In this document: piece by piece, positions 21,851-32,668 of the stretch
Numbering within the stretch: the stretch's first letter is position 1
Layout: every line of letters starts with the position of its first letter
Assembly: GCA_001910725.1 (NCBI GenBank)
Contig: MJGA01000024.1
Span: 372,001 to 436,000, forward strand
DNA from: Phanerodontia chrysosporium
Taxonomy: Eukaryota > Basidiomycota > Agaricomycetes > Polyporales > Phanerochaetaceae
Length of the DNA: 64,000 bases
Direction: 5' to 3'
Translations under genes and position numbers: made by a program
Notes under the pieces: model-generated
Told to the model about the DNA's origin: nothing
The model's input: only the letters and a program-made list of their open reading frames with translations
The model's database searches: none

Positions 21851-22262
21851 ATCGATTGTGGGTTCAGGGAAGGGTTCTAGGTGGGTTATAGGTTGGACCA
21901 CTTTTTGATAGTGGGGTTTTGGGGGTACATAACTGGAACTGGCGCGGGAAAGGGATGCAATTTGGGGGTACCCAAGAATCATGGGTGAACCCAGGGCAAG
22001 GTACATAGGAGGTACAAGTAAGGGTACAATAAGGGTACAATAAGGGTACATGAAGAGTACAAGTAAGGTATAGGTAAGGTACAAAGGGGTACAAGTAAGG
22101 TATAGGTAAGGTTCAAGGGGGTACTAGAAGGGTAACAAGAGGGTACAAGGGGTATTAGAAGGGTAACAAGAGGGTGCAAGAGGATACCAGCAGAGTAACA
22201 AGAGGGTATAGGTAGGGTCCAGGTAAGGCTCCAAGAGTTCGCGGAAGGTATAAGGAGTTTAA
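21850..22262. repeat. Degenerate GGTACAAGTAAGG minisatellite
   Basis: Strand-asymmetric purine-rich array of short imperfect units such as gggtacaagtaag, ggtataggtaagg and gggtaacaagag. No coding potential. It begins exactly where the Gypsy fragment breaks off. Confidence 0.75.
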
Positions 22263-22287
22263 ATAGTGTCAAATATACATGACCTCC

Positions 22288-22596
22288 CCGCGCGTGTTTC
22301 GAAACATGCGCGGAGAGTACAGCGTATCCTGTGGTGTTGGTCGGTACAGGGTACAAAGAGGATACAAAGAGGTCCAAGGTCTTGAAAAGGACACTACGCT
22401 ATAAGTCATCTCGATCCGCGCGTGTTTCGAAATACGCGCGGATGGATGCATGAAAACGGGCATGTCCATCCGCGCCTGTTTCGAAACACGCGCAGGGAAA
22501 TGAGCCAATTTTGATACCATTGAAGGCTGATACTATGCTCAAATAAAATCGTAAAAATTGGCATAAATCCCCGCGCGTGTTTCGAAACACGCGCGG
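22288..22596. repeat. Four family-A palindromes, intergenic
   Basis: Copies at 22288, 22416, 22470 and 22571 with zero to two mismatches to the 26-bp consensus. Some of the spacer resembles the 143-bp tandem array (caaataaaatcgtaaaaatt), linking families A and the second hairpin family. Confidence 0.9.
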
Positions 22597-22770
22597 ATTT
22601 TAGTACTATTTTAGACTATTTTAATTTGAGTCTGTATTATTATTTTAATTTATTACTTCATAAACATACCAACACGGCAGCTGAGAGACATGTGTTTCTG
22701 CACGTGCTTGTCATCCTTATTGTTTATTGTGCTACAAGTGACCTCTCGAAGCACACACCCATTGCTATCT

Positions 22771-22930
22771 GTCACGGATGTGATGGCGTAGCCCTATTTT
22801 TCGCCGATTTTCAGCTATTATGCCTAGATTCTTGCTGTCGGTTTAGGGTACATGTTGGGTTCAGGATGGGGCTAAGTACGGGTTGAGGGTTATTAATGGG
22901 TTAAGGTGGGTTCAACTAGAATATAAGTAT
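22771..22930. repeat. Segment shared with 5337-5390 and 4168-4290
   Basis: 22771-22810 (tgtcacggatgtgatgg...) matches 5337-5390, and the following part (tatgcctagattcttgctgt...) matches 4168-4290. Here the two pieces are adjacent; on the left they are about 1.05 kb apart with the 143-bp hairpin array between them and in reversed order. Confidence 0.75.
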
Positions 22931-23072
22931 GGTACAGGTAGGTTATGGTTACAGAAGGGGTACATGTCACAGTTTTCTAATTCCCTACGGTTTTATTCTC
23001 GTAAGCGCCCAGTAGGCACTAGGGGTTAGGGTTATGGACTAGGGTTAGGACAGGTACGCGTTAGAACGCGGT

Positions 23073-23370
23073 CACGTGTTGGTCACGTGCTGGGAAAGGA
23101 CTCAGAGTCATGTGAGGATCTTATCCTTATCTTATCTATGATGTAGACGCTCCGGTACAAGGGTATAGTAGGTAACCGGACCCAGGGTCCGGGTAGTGTA
23201 TTCTAGAATAGCGTAGAAGGTTCCGGACACATCCGGTACTCGGCTTTAGACTTCGCCGAGCCCGGAGTGTCTTGGCAAGTATCGCACCATCATCACGCCA
23301 TCGCGCATGTGATGGGCAGTATCAAGGGTCTTGGGTAGTACCAGGGGTCCTCCCCTTCATGTATATATAC
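23073..23370 (+). promoter_or_regulatory. Probable promoter of the truncated Gypsy element
   Basis: Two CACGTG E-boxes 11 bp apart (23073-23078, 23084-23089) lie about 280 bp upstream of a TATA box (gtatatatac, 23361-23370). Leader transcription would start near 23395. A donor at 23466 (gtaagt) and acceptor at 23615 (tttgcag) suggest a spliced leader. Confidence 0.5.
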
Positions 23371-24340
23371 CGGGCTCTGCTGGGCTTAAGTCCCCAGCAT
23401 CATCTACCTCGTCTACCACCTACTTCACTCTCGCAGTCAAGTTCAACCCCACTAAAGCTACTAAGGTAAGTAGCGGGGTTTACTTTGACATTTAGATGAT
23501 GCTATACCCCTTCGCGTCGACGACGGCCTTAAGGGCTTGATCGTCGTACGCAGCGTGCTCGACGTCGTTGCCGGCGACGTCGGCACCTTTACCACTTATA
23601 ATCTTGCGTTTGCAGGTTCGCTTCTTCGATGCGCGGCTACCACCTGTAATAGGGGTAGTTCTTCATTCGTGGGGCTGGCGGCTGAGGTCCACCTGTAAAA
23701 GGGGGCTGTACGTCGTCGGCCATGGGGTCGCATGGGCATTACTCGTCGAATTATCGCGAGTGATGTTTGTGTAGGCGGGTTCGAAGCGCACATCGACCTG
23801 TAATAGGCGATGCTGTGCTCGGCCTGTCCGGAGACCTAAACGACTTGGGATCTGGGGGATACGTTGGGCCACCTGACAAGGGGCTTGACATGTTGAGACC
23901 CACCGTTGGACGCGTGGCGCCAGGAGTGCGACCACGTAGGCGGGCTGTGCAATACAGCATGGGAATCTTCTTGCCGATCCACAGGCGTAAGTGGCCACGC
24001 GACGCGTGGGGTGTTGAGTCCACCGCAAGGTGACCGCATCCCCGGTACTGGATGACAAGCGGTAAGACGCTAGCATCTAGGAAGTCCGTGGAGATCGTAG
24101 CTGTAAGGCACGACAAACCATTTGCAGCGGGTGTGGAAACCCGACTGAGATCTGAAACTCCCCCATCGCGCATGTGCAGAGAGATAATGGCATGCCGTAA
24201 ACGACTCTACCCACGAATGCGCGCGCATCAAGATTCGAACCGCAGCAAGAGAGGGCTGGTAACCCTCATTTTCTGAGCACTTTTCCTCCCATAAGCCGTA
24301 CCTGTAAAAGGACGCTGGTTGATTATGTTATCACACAGAA

Positions 24341-25126
24341 ATGAAGTTCTATAACAAGACCATCATTGCCCGCAACGCCGCCGCCCCCTACCCCTCCCTT
24401 GCCGAACGCATCTCGCTTCGCAAGGAGACCCAGGAAAAGGTCTACGAGGAGGTCAAGGAGAAGCTGGCAGAGATCGAGCGCCCCAAACAGCGCGAGAAGT
24501 ATCTCCTCCAGCGCGAGCGTAACCGTCGCACCGTCACCCGCCCCGTCCCGAAGGCCGAGCAGGATCGCATCAATGAGGAGTTCGAGGAACGCCTTTGGGC
24601 GCTCGAACAGGCCTCCAGGCTCATCATGGAGATGAAGGCGCGCAAGCGTCTCGAGGACCGGATTTCGAATCCGGCTCCCTCACTCCTGAGTCGCCTGGGC
24701 CCCCCTCAGCACCTGTCTCAAGAAGAGGTCGAGGAAACATACGGGAACGACGGCGACATGCAAGGCAAGGTCCCGAAAGAAGCAGGTCGTATGCAGAAGT
24801 CGCACATCATCGATCGAACAAAAGAGATGATGAACTTGTTCAACGCGGTAAACCTTCGTTTGGTACCGCTCAGCGACCACCTCGTCGACATCGACAAGGT
24901 CGACAAGGAGCTAGGCGACGAGGTCTCGAAGTTGCTCGTCGACTTCGAAGACTTATACGACCACTTCGACGAGAACAAGGGGAGAAAGAAGTTGAAGGGC
25001 AAGCACTACAGGTGGATTACGAGGGATCTAAAGAAAATAAAATATGTATCCTTCGAAAACTTTAGTACTCGATATGTAGAGATCGCAAGGGAGCTCGTCG
25101 CTCTCAATATCTCATTCGAATACTAA
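24341..25126 (+). CDS. Accessory ORF in Gypsy leader, coiled-coil protein
   Basis: 261 residues, ATG to TAA, between the element's leader and gag. I do not recognise it. The N-terminal half is charged and helical-looking (about residues 24-110, Glu/Lys/Arg-rich, likely coiled coil); after a Pro-rich break there is a second helical region (about 145-230) ending in aromatic residues. Codon use is ordinary and the frame is long for chance in this leader. It has no zinc knuckle, protease or nuclease motif. Standard Ty3/Gypsy elements have no ORF here. CCACCTGTAA-type motifs lie just before (24299) and just after it (25128). It may be a captured host gene or an element-specific factor; both are inference. 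Confidence 0.6.
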   Translation: MKFYNKTIIARNAAAPYPSLAERISLRKETQEKVYEEVKEKLAEIERPKQREKYLLQRERNRRTVTRPVPKAEQDRINEEFEERLWALEQASRLIMEMKARKRLEDRISNPAPSLLSRLGPPQHLSQEEVEETYGNDGDMQGKVPKEAGRMQKSHIIDRTKEMMNLFNAVNLRLVPLSDHLVDIDKVDKELGDEVSKLLVDFEDLYDHFDENKGRKKLKGKHYRWITRDLKKIKYVSFENFSTRYVEIARELVALNISFEY

Positions 25127-25259
25127 ATCCACCTGTAACCCGATGCAATAAAAACTCCACCTGATACTGAACTTCTGTGTGATACATAAGAGTTTTCCTT
25201 ACTTTCCAACTGTAAAAGTGGAAAGAATTTGTACTAACATACCTTTTGACTAAGAAACA

Positions 25260-26825
25260 ATGGCTGACGCTGATCAAATCGCTTAAATCAACTGGACCGA
25301 AATCAACTTGTCCTCAGACAATATCCAACTCTCTCACGAGACCACGGTTCAGGCCATCTCCTCGGTCACAGTACCAGGAGACATATCGCAGAACCAAAGG
25401 ATCTTCATCCAAGAATCGATCTACGCGGGGGTCGTTGAAGCCTCCCGTCAGAACGAGGCCCACGTGAGGTACCTATTTGATGGGTTCCTCAATATTTTTA
25501 ACGGGGCCATGAAGTCGATTCTGGAGAGGGTGGATGATGTCCGCCATGAACTGGTCGAAACCCAGAAAATCACTTATGTCCAGGAAACCGCGCTGGACGG
25601 CGTCAAGGCGATCGCAGACAATGCGATCAAACAATTGAACGCCCTCCCAGCCGGTATCGGTTCCGGAGGTGGCGCACCTGCTCGCCCCAAATCCGCCCAA
25701 CCGCCGCTCTTCTCCGGTGAGAAGAATACGACGAAGTTTGAGGAGTGGAAAAATCTGGTCGAACTTTGGAACAGCACCCAGGGCATCACGACGGACAAAC
25801 AGCGCATAGTCAATGCGTTGTCCCTGTTGCGTGAACCGGCCCTGAAGCTGATGCAACCACTGTTGGACAAGAACGCCAGGGGCGAGGACATGGGCTCGGT
25901 CGACAGTTTCTGGGCTAGTCTCCAGACGGTTTACGGTCAAAAGGATGTTACGCGCACGGCAACGAAGGACCTCGAGAAGCTACTCAACGACAAGTCGGCC
26001 CTTCAGAAGGACATCATCGACTACTCGGTTCGCTTCAAGGTACTCCTCGACCACAGCAGCAAGCCGTTCACGGACGCGCATATGATTAACAAGCTGTACG
26101 ACAACGTCGAGGAGAAGCTGGGCATCTTCGTGCTGGGTCGCGGTCGCTCGAGTTGGCCTACAACCGCGTCGGAATTCATGACGTATCTCGTTGAGGCATA
26201 CAAGGAACTCTACCCCGACCGCGCAGCGACGCACATCTTCAGCAAGGGAAACTCGCACGGCTCGGGTTCTACACCGGACCCAAATGCAATGGACATCAGC
26301 GCGGCTCAGACGGGCAAGGGCAAAGGCAAAGGGAAACAACAGGCGAATTCACAGGAAGCCAAGAAGGTTTCAACTCCCTGTGCCATTTGCACCGAGCTGA
26401 AGAAGTTCGCACGTGCTAAAACGCACGTCACTTCGGACTGCTTCTCGCTCAAGGACCAGAAGCCGCAACAGTCCTCCGGTAACAACAACAACGGCAAGGC
26501 CTCCTCCTCGAGCGGGGGGAGTAACAATCAAGGAAAAGGCAAGAACGCAGCGGCAATCGCCGCCAAGAAAAACTCCTTCAATCAAGCGAAGGCCAGGATG
26601 GCCGAATTGGAGAAGGAGATCGCGGGACTCGAGGCCGACGACGAAGTCGTCATCAATGCGGCCCATATCCACGAATGGACGGAGGAGGACGAGAAGGAGT
26701 TGAAACAGACTCCCCCCCAGGAACCCGTTGATGAGCGGGAAGCTAGGCGCGCACGTATGAGGGCCCGAGCTGCTAAATACGCGAAATCGTCTGACCGGAA
26801 AGTGGATTTTCTCAACGACCTGTAG
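25260..26825 (+). pseudogene. gag: Gypsy gag with early stop codon
   Basis: The likely start ATG (25260) is followed after eight codons by an in-frame TAA (25284); the frame is then open to the TAG at 26825, about 505 residues from 25308. The protein has a helical capsid-like middle (about residues 130-310 of the open part), low-complexity Lys-Gly and Asn/Ser stretches, a zinc-knuckle-like Cys/His group (C-x2-C ... H-x4-C, near 355-375) and a charged C-terminus. The TAA would abolish translation from the natural start; an internal start is possible but not supported. Pol follows in the -1 frame. Confidence 0.8.
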
Positions 26826-29743
26826 TGGATCCCTGCGTCCTACAGGTTAATAACGCTGATCATGTACCCACGGCCGAGTCTACACTGGATGTAGATAGAG
26901 TAATTGATATTGATGTATTGAACGTCTCGCGTAATAAATCATTATCGTTCAAACTTCCTATTACTCTGTGGGTGTATGGTAAAAAAGCGCAGGCAGAAGC
27001 CCTGGTTGATTCAGGCGCCACGACGAGTTTCATCAATCACAGCTTCGTCGAAAAGAACAATCTGGTAACTATTAAGTTGGCAAATCCGTATGAAGTAAAA
27101 AATGCGGATGGAACGATCAATAAAGCAGGACGAATCACTCACGCCCTGCGAGCCTACTTGGAAATTGGAACACACAAACACACCCAATACTTGCTCGTGA
27201 CAGATTTGCACGACAAAGACATGTATATAGGGTACAAGTTCCTACACCGGCATAACCCAGAAATCGACTGGGCAAAAGGCAATTGGGAGTTCACCAGATG
27301 TCCTGAATCATGCAAAGTCTCCAGCATGGCACAGAAAGTCCAAGCCCTCGACATCGAAATCGGCAATGACGAGGAGCTGGCAGAGCTCGAACCAGAGCAA
27401 CCTTGGGAATCCTCACTGGACGATATTGGAGAAGAGGATATTCCCCACCACATCAACTGGGTTGATTTCAGTAACCCAGAGGAACGAACGCAAGCCGAGG
27501 CTGTCGCTGACATCCTGGAAAAGGATGACGACGATACAGTTGACACCGCGCAATGGAAATCACAGGTACCGAGTTGGGTCCACAAATTCGAAAGAGTATT
27601 CAGTAAAACCAAGTCTGAACGCATGCCCACCCACAAACCATGGGATCATGCCATCGAATTTGAGGAAGGAGCAAAATTGCCCCCAATCGGAAAGGTGTAC
27701 CCACTAGACCAGAGACAACGCTCGTCTTTCGACGAGTGGATTCGAGAGGAACGCCGGAAAGGCTACATTGAAGAGTCGAAGTCACCCATCGCTGCATCAT
27801 TCTTTTTCGTAAAGAAGGCCGATGGTAGTTTGCGACCTTGCATGGATTACCGTCCCTTGAATGCAATTACAAAGAAAAACCGTTACCCTATCCCTCGCAT
27901 CGCCGACTTAATCGACGCACTGTCTCAGGCGTCGATATTCACAAAGATCGACCTTCGATGGGGATATAACAATGTCCGCATCAAGGAAGGTGACGAGTGG
28001 AAAACGGCTTTTGTAACCAAGGACGGTTTATTCCAGGCCAAAGTTATGTACTTTGGATTCGCAAACGCACCGGCAACATTCCAGAATATGATGAACAACA
28101 TCTTCGAGGACCTTATCCGTCAAGGAAAGGTTATGGTCTACCTCGATGATATCCTCATCTTCGGCAACGACCGCGAGGAACATCGAAAGATCGTACACGA
28201 AGTGTTGCAGCGACTGGAAGACAATGACCTCTTCGCAAAGGCAGAAAAGTGTCTATTCGAGAAGGACAAACTCGCCTATCTCGGCATGATTATATCCAAA
28301 AATCATGTAGAAATGGACCCTGCTAAAGTCACAGGCGTAACGGAGTGGCCCGTACCGACCAAGGTCAAGCACGTTCAGGCATTCCTTGGATTCGCGAATT
28401 TCTATCGCAGGTTCATTAAAGACTTTGCGAAGATCACGAAGCCACTCACGGTACTCACCAAGAAGGATCAACCATGGGAATGGGGTCCCGACCAGCAGAA
28501 GGCGTTTGACGACCTGAAAAAGGCGTTCACTTCTGCACCATTTCTACGAATTCCGGACGACGTTAATCCGTTCAGGCTCTCTACCGACGCGAGTGACTTC
28601 GCGATCGGCTCGGTTCTGTCACAACTCGACCCAAACGATAAGCTTTACCATTCGGTAGCCTTCCACTCCAAGTCACTCAATGTTCACGAAAGGAACTATG
28701 AGATATACGACAAGGAGATGTTGGCCATAATCCGCGGGTTAGAAGAGTATAGGCACTATCTAGAGGGACATCCGGAGAAATTCGAGATATGGTCAGACCA
28801 CCAAAACCTGACTTATTTCAAGCAGGCCCAGAAATTGTCTCGCCGTCAAGCTCGTTGGGCACTATACCTAACAAGATTCCATTTCACACTACACCACAAG
28901 CCGGGTAAAACAATGGAAGCTGAAGACCCTCTGTCCAGGAGACCAGATCATGAAGAGGGGGTAGAACTCGATAATCGCGACCATATTCTTCTGAAGCCAG
29001 AATTTTTCGCCAATCTGCTCGAAGTCTGCGCGATCGACGCCTCCCATGACGCTCCAGTAAACGACGATTTACTGCTCCAAGAGGTCAAGAAGGCTCTGTT
29101 ATCCGACGAAGTCACCAAGAACTATCAATCATTACTCAAATCAGGCCCACGCGAGTTCAAGAAACCGTTAGAGGAATGGAACTTTGAGAATGGATTGCTA
29201 CTCTTCCGGGGACATATCTACATACCAAAGGATGAGAATGAGGACTTACGACGACGAGTAGTCCAAATGCACCACGACCACCCATCAGCCGGACATCCAG
29301 GCAGATGGAAGACCTACGAACTTGTCTCCCGAAACTATTGGTGGCCGGGAATGTCTGTCTTCGTCAAGAAATACGTCACAGGCTGCGACACGTGTCAGCG
29401 AATGAAGAATCGCACACAGCAGACCTATGGACAACTCATGCCCAACAAGGTACCTAACGGACCTTGGGAAGTTATTACCATCGACTTGATTACTCAGTTG
29501 ATGCCGTCAAGAGGAAAGGATGCCATTCTAGTCGTTGTATGCCGACTCACCAAGAGAGCACGTTTCTTCGCGATAACGAACAAATTCTCTGCTAAAGACC
29601 TCGCAAAGATCTTGATGGATAGAATTTACCCTATCCACGGACTACCTTTGCAGATAATCTCAGACAGAGGAACTCAATTCGCGGCAGAACTCTTTCAAGA
29701 ATGGTGTAAGCTACTCGGTATCGAGGGTTATGAGGGCCTCTAG
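26825..29743 (+). pseudogene. pol: Gypsy pol, truncated in integrase
   Basis: 972 residues. Aspartic protease with VDSGA (61-65); reverse transcriptase with the YLDD catalytic box (439-442); RNase H with STDAS (586-590) and the KPGK...EDPLSRRPD end motif (about 692-708); integrase with an H...H / C-x2-C zinc motif (about 817-857) and the first two catalytic aspartates in ITIDLI and IISDRG (about 887 and 947). The third catalytic residue, the C-terminal integrase part and any chromodomain are missing: after LLGIE the reading runs into unrelated sequence and stops. Pol overlaps the gag stop and lies in the -1 frame, the usual arrangement for frameshift expression. It belongs to a different Gypsy lineage from the 14-kb element (protease in pol, YLDD rather than FIDD). 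Confidence 0.92.
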
Positions 29744-31860
29744 GATGCACTAGGATGCACCTCAAGCACTGCTACCTGCAGCCAAGCGCCCAATTCTGGT
29801 GCTAGGCGCCTAGCCCCTTGGCAGTAGACCGTTCACTGGCACAGTGCATTCTAGCAAGGATTTCAGCTGCAAAGTGTTGCAGCACGCTTGCTTGCATGCT
29901 CAAGGCCTTGGCTAGCCACGGCCGTTTATGGCCGTGTGCTAGCCCTGTGTCTTTTAGCTGCATGCAAAAGAGAGCAATATACTTCGCAGCTGAAATTCTT
30001 GCTAGGACACCACACTATTAGCATGGCTGCCACTGGCAACCACCTGTCAGGACTACAAAACCAACCCTAGCATAGGGGCGAGTGACTGTTGTCAGCATTT
30101 TGCCTGCCACTGGCAACCACCCGTTCAGAGCAGCCAGAAACCCCAAAATGTGCAAGTGAGTGTGCTGCGCACCTTGCAGGTGAATTCCTTGATTGAACAC
30201 ACTGCACTGTGCTAATGTGGATGCCAGTGGCGACTACCTGTCAAAATCACGAAACCAACCCTAGCATAGAATCAAGTGATTTAGAGTTTTGCTTGACAAT
30301 GGCTACCGCTCACCCCTAGCAGGATCCCTTTTCAAAGTGGTCGCCACTGGCGGCTGGCTTTCGTGGCAGTGTTTGAACCCATATTTAGGGGTAAACCGAG
30401 CACAGCATCGTGCCGGCTGCCACTGGCAACCGATGTCAGGACTACAAAATTAACCCTAGCATAGGGGCGAGTGACTGTTGTCAGCATTTTGCCTGCCACT
30501 GGCAACCACCCGTTCAGAGCAGCCAGAAACCCCAAAATGTGCAAGTGAGTGTGCTGCGCACCTTGCAGGTGAATTCCTTGAGTGAACACACTGCACTGTG
30601 CTAGTGTGGGTGCCAGTGGCGACTACCCGTTAAGATCACGAAACCAACCCTAGCATAAAATCAAGTGATTTAGGGTTTTGCTTGACGATTGCGACCACTC
30701 GCCCCTAGCAGGATCTTTCGCCTAGGTGGTCGCCACTGGCGACTGGCTTTCGTGACAGAGTGTGAACCTATATCTAGGGGTAAACTGAGCACAGCATCGT
30801 GCCGGCTGCCACTGGCAACCGATGTTGACTGAGCACTTTATGATTCAACGGAACAAGATCACACTATAGATGTCAGAACAGAGCAAGTCGCCAGTGGCAA
30901 CCTACATGTTTCACACATGCACAAACCCAAGCATAGGGTTGCATTGAGCATGGTGTGCCGGTTGTCAATGGCGGCTGGAATTGTTGTTACTAGACTGTGC
31001 TTTCAATACGCTGAGATCAGGTCATCCACGCCAAGTGGGGCATCACTGGCAACAACCACATGGGAGAGCGGTCTCATACACGGAGAAAACCTCCATGCCT
31101 TCCGTTGTTGAGAGAACGTGGGCTTGTCAGTCGCCACTGGCGACGAGAGATGCTCAAGCGAGCGAGTTAGTTAGTTAGTTACCTCTGGCAACCAGAATTA
31201 GCATGTAGCCAACTCTAGCATAGGGTTAGGTGGCTGTTGGCATTATGCTTGCCAGTGGCGACCACTCGTCAAAACCACAAAATTGATCGTGTCCTCAGCA
31301 AAAGTCTATGTTGAAGCAGTTGCCACTGGCGGCTGGCTGTAGTGAATTCAACCCAAATATAGGGGTTAGTAGACCGTGACGTGTTGGCTGCCACTGGCGA
31401 CCAACACTCAAAATAACTTATAACAGGGTTACCCGATAGCGGCTTGCTGACTGTATACTTGTCAAACTTGCCCTTACAGCCTGCTTCTGAACTTGCTTCA
31501 TTCTCAAATCTGTGGTGTTGTTTGGAAGCCGTGCCATGGGTAGCACGATTGACTTGACTTGGTCAGGCAGATCGCCAATGGCGACCGACAAGTTCCACAC
31601 ATGCACAAACCCAAGCTTAGGGTTATTACGTTGAGCACGATATGCTGGCTGCCAGTGGCGACCCATGTTGTTGCTAGAGTGAGTGGTTAAGGTGAGTAGT
31701 TACAATACGAATCGATCACAAGCAGGAGTAGATTACCATGCAAATGTTACCCTGGGCCATCTGGTGAGCTGCGTTGGGTGCCTGTCGGTCGCCAGTGGCG
31801 ACCGGCTCGACTGAGCATTGCTCCGAGGTGCTAAATGTGGTCACCACTGGCAGTTGGACA
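29744..31860. repeat. Non-coding region dense in TGCCACTGGCAACC-type palindromes
   Basis: About twenty short imperfect palindromes (variants of GGTCGCCACTGGCGACC and GCTGCCACTGGCAACC) recur every 60-150 bp together with the phrase ACCCTAGCATAGGGG. No coding region is convincing. A larger tandem repeat of about 390 bp lies within it. Confidence 0.85.
30026..30860. repeat. 390-bp tandem repeat, two copies plus a partial third
   Basis: Units start at 30026, 30416 and 30805 (each at gctgccactggcaac). Within the first two copies long stretches are identical, for example 30068-30200 versus 30460-30592. Each unit contains four palindromes. Confidence 0.85.
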
Positions 31861-32668
31861 CTTATCCAACAGAACTGCACAGGTCTATCACAGGTTTGGA
31901 ATCAAAATCAATCAGTCCTTTACAATGGAAAATATATACACACATAACCAAGAAGTCGACAGCATGTCCAGGCAGGGGAGATAAAATCCAAGTCCACTTC
32001 GCACTCGAGTCTGCCCCCTGAAGTTGGAACATTGTGAAGATTTCTTCACCACTACTCACCAAGCTCATTATGCAAGAAGTTCACGTTTCTGCACTTCTAA
32101 GCTTAACTGCAGATATCAACTGATCCCTGTTCTTTGCATGCAAATATGTCAGTTTTTAAAAAAAAAAACTAATTGAATTCTGCCTTTCTCTTCCGCATTC
32201 TCCACCCACATTCTCCACCTTTGAGGCTGCACGCATTTCATTGGTAGATAGAAAAGTGAATGCTTATTGGATACTACTTGTAATATAACACAAAAACAAC
32301 GTCCACGACCTGCCGGGCAAAGGTGACCTGCGAAAAACCAACCAGCTGACATATACGAGGGAGGGAGGGGAGGAATATGCGGACGGATGTCAGTGGAGGC
32401 GACGCTGCAGGTGACAAGCCTCTTTAGCAAGTCGGGTTTCCCCGTTTGCGGGTTCTGGCGGAGATCGGCTCGGCGGAGTCACGCGACGACGAAGCGAACG
32501 GCTGGGAAGGTGTCTTTTTGGTCCTGGGCTTCGCCTGTTCTGCTTTCTTGGGATCGCGGCGAGGCTTCTTGGCCGGCGGACGCGCTGGACTTGGGCTCCG
32601 CTGGGAGGGAGGCAGTGAACTCAACGGAGAGTAGTCACGAATAGAACTCGTGACACGTCGGCGCGGAG
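31861..32668. other. Gene-free stretch
   Basis: No coding region, repeat array or clear promoter seen. It ends at the 3' side of the helicase-like gene. Confidence 0.5.

Larger units (their letters stand above)
22990..29743 (+). mobile_element. 3'-truncated Ty3/Gypsy element with extra leader ORF
   Basis: Plus-strand element. A promoter-like region (two CACGTG boxes at 23073 and 23084, TATA at 23361) and a leader with a probable 150-nt intron (23466-23615) precede an unusual 261-residue ORF, then gag, then pol with protease, RT, RNase H and part of integrase. It stops inside integrase at 29743 and no right LTR is seen, so the left boundary is only approximate. A TAA near the gag start and the missing 3' end make it defective. 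Confidence 0.75.

Noticed and set aside
22980..23065. TTAGGG-like stretches, possible internal telomere
   Set aside because: Only two or three imperfect units (ggttagggttatggactagggttagg) without a run; chance or decayed repeat is as likely.
24215..24285. tRNA gene on the minus strand (GGTTCGAATC and an anticodon-arm-like GAGGG/CCCTC hairpin)
   Set aside because: The T stem does not pair and no acceptor stem can be formed; at most a decayed tRNA-like piece.
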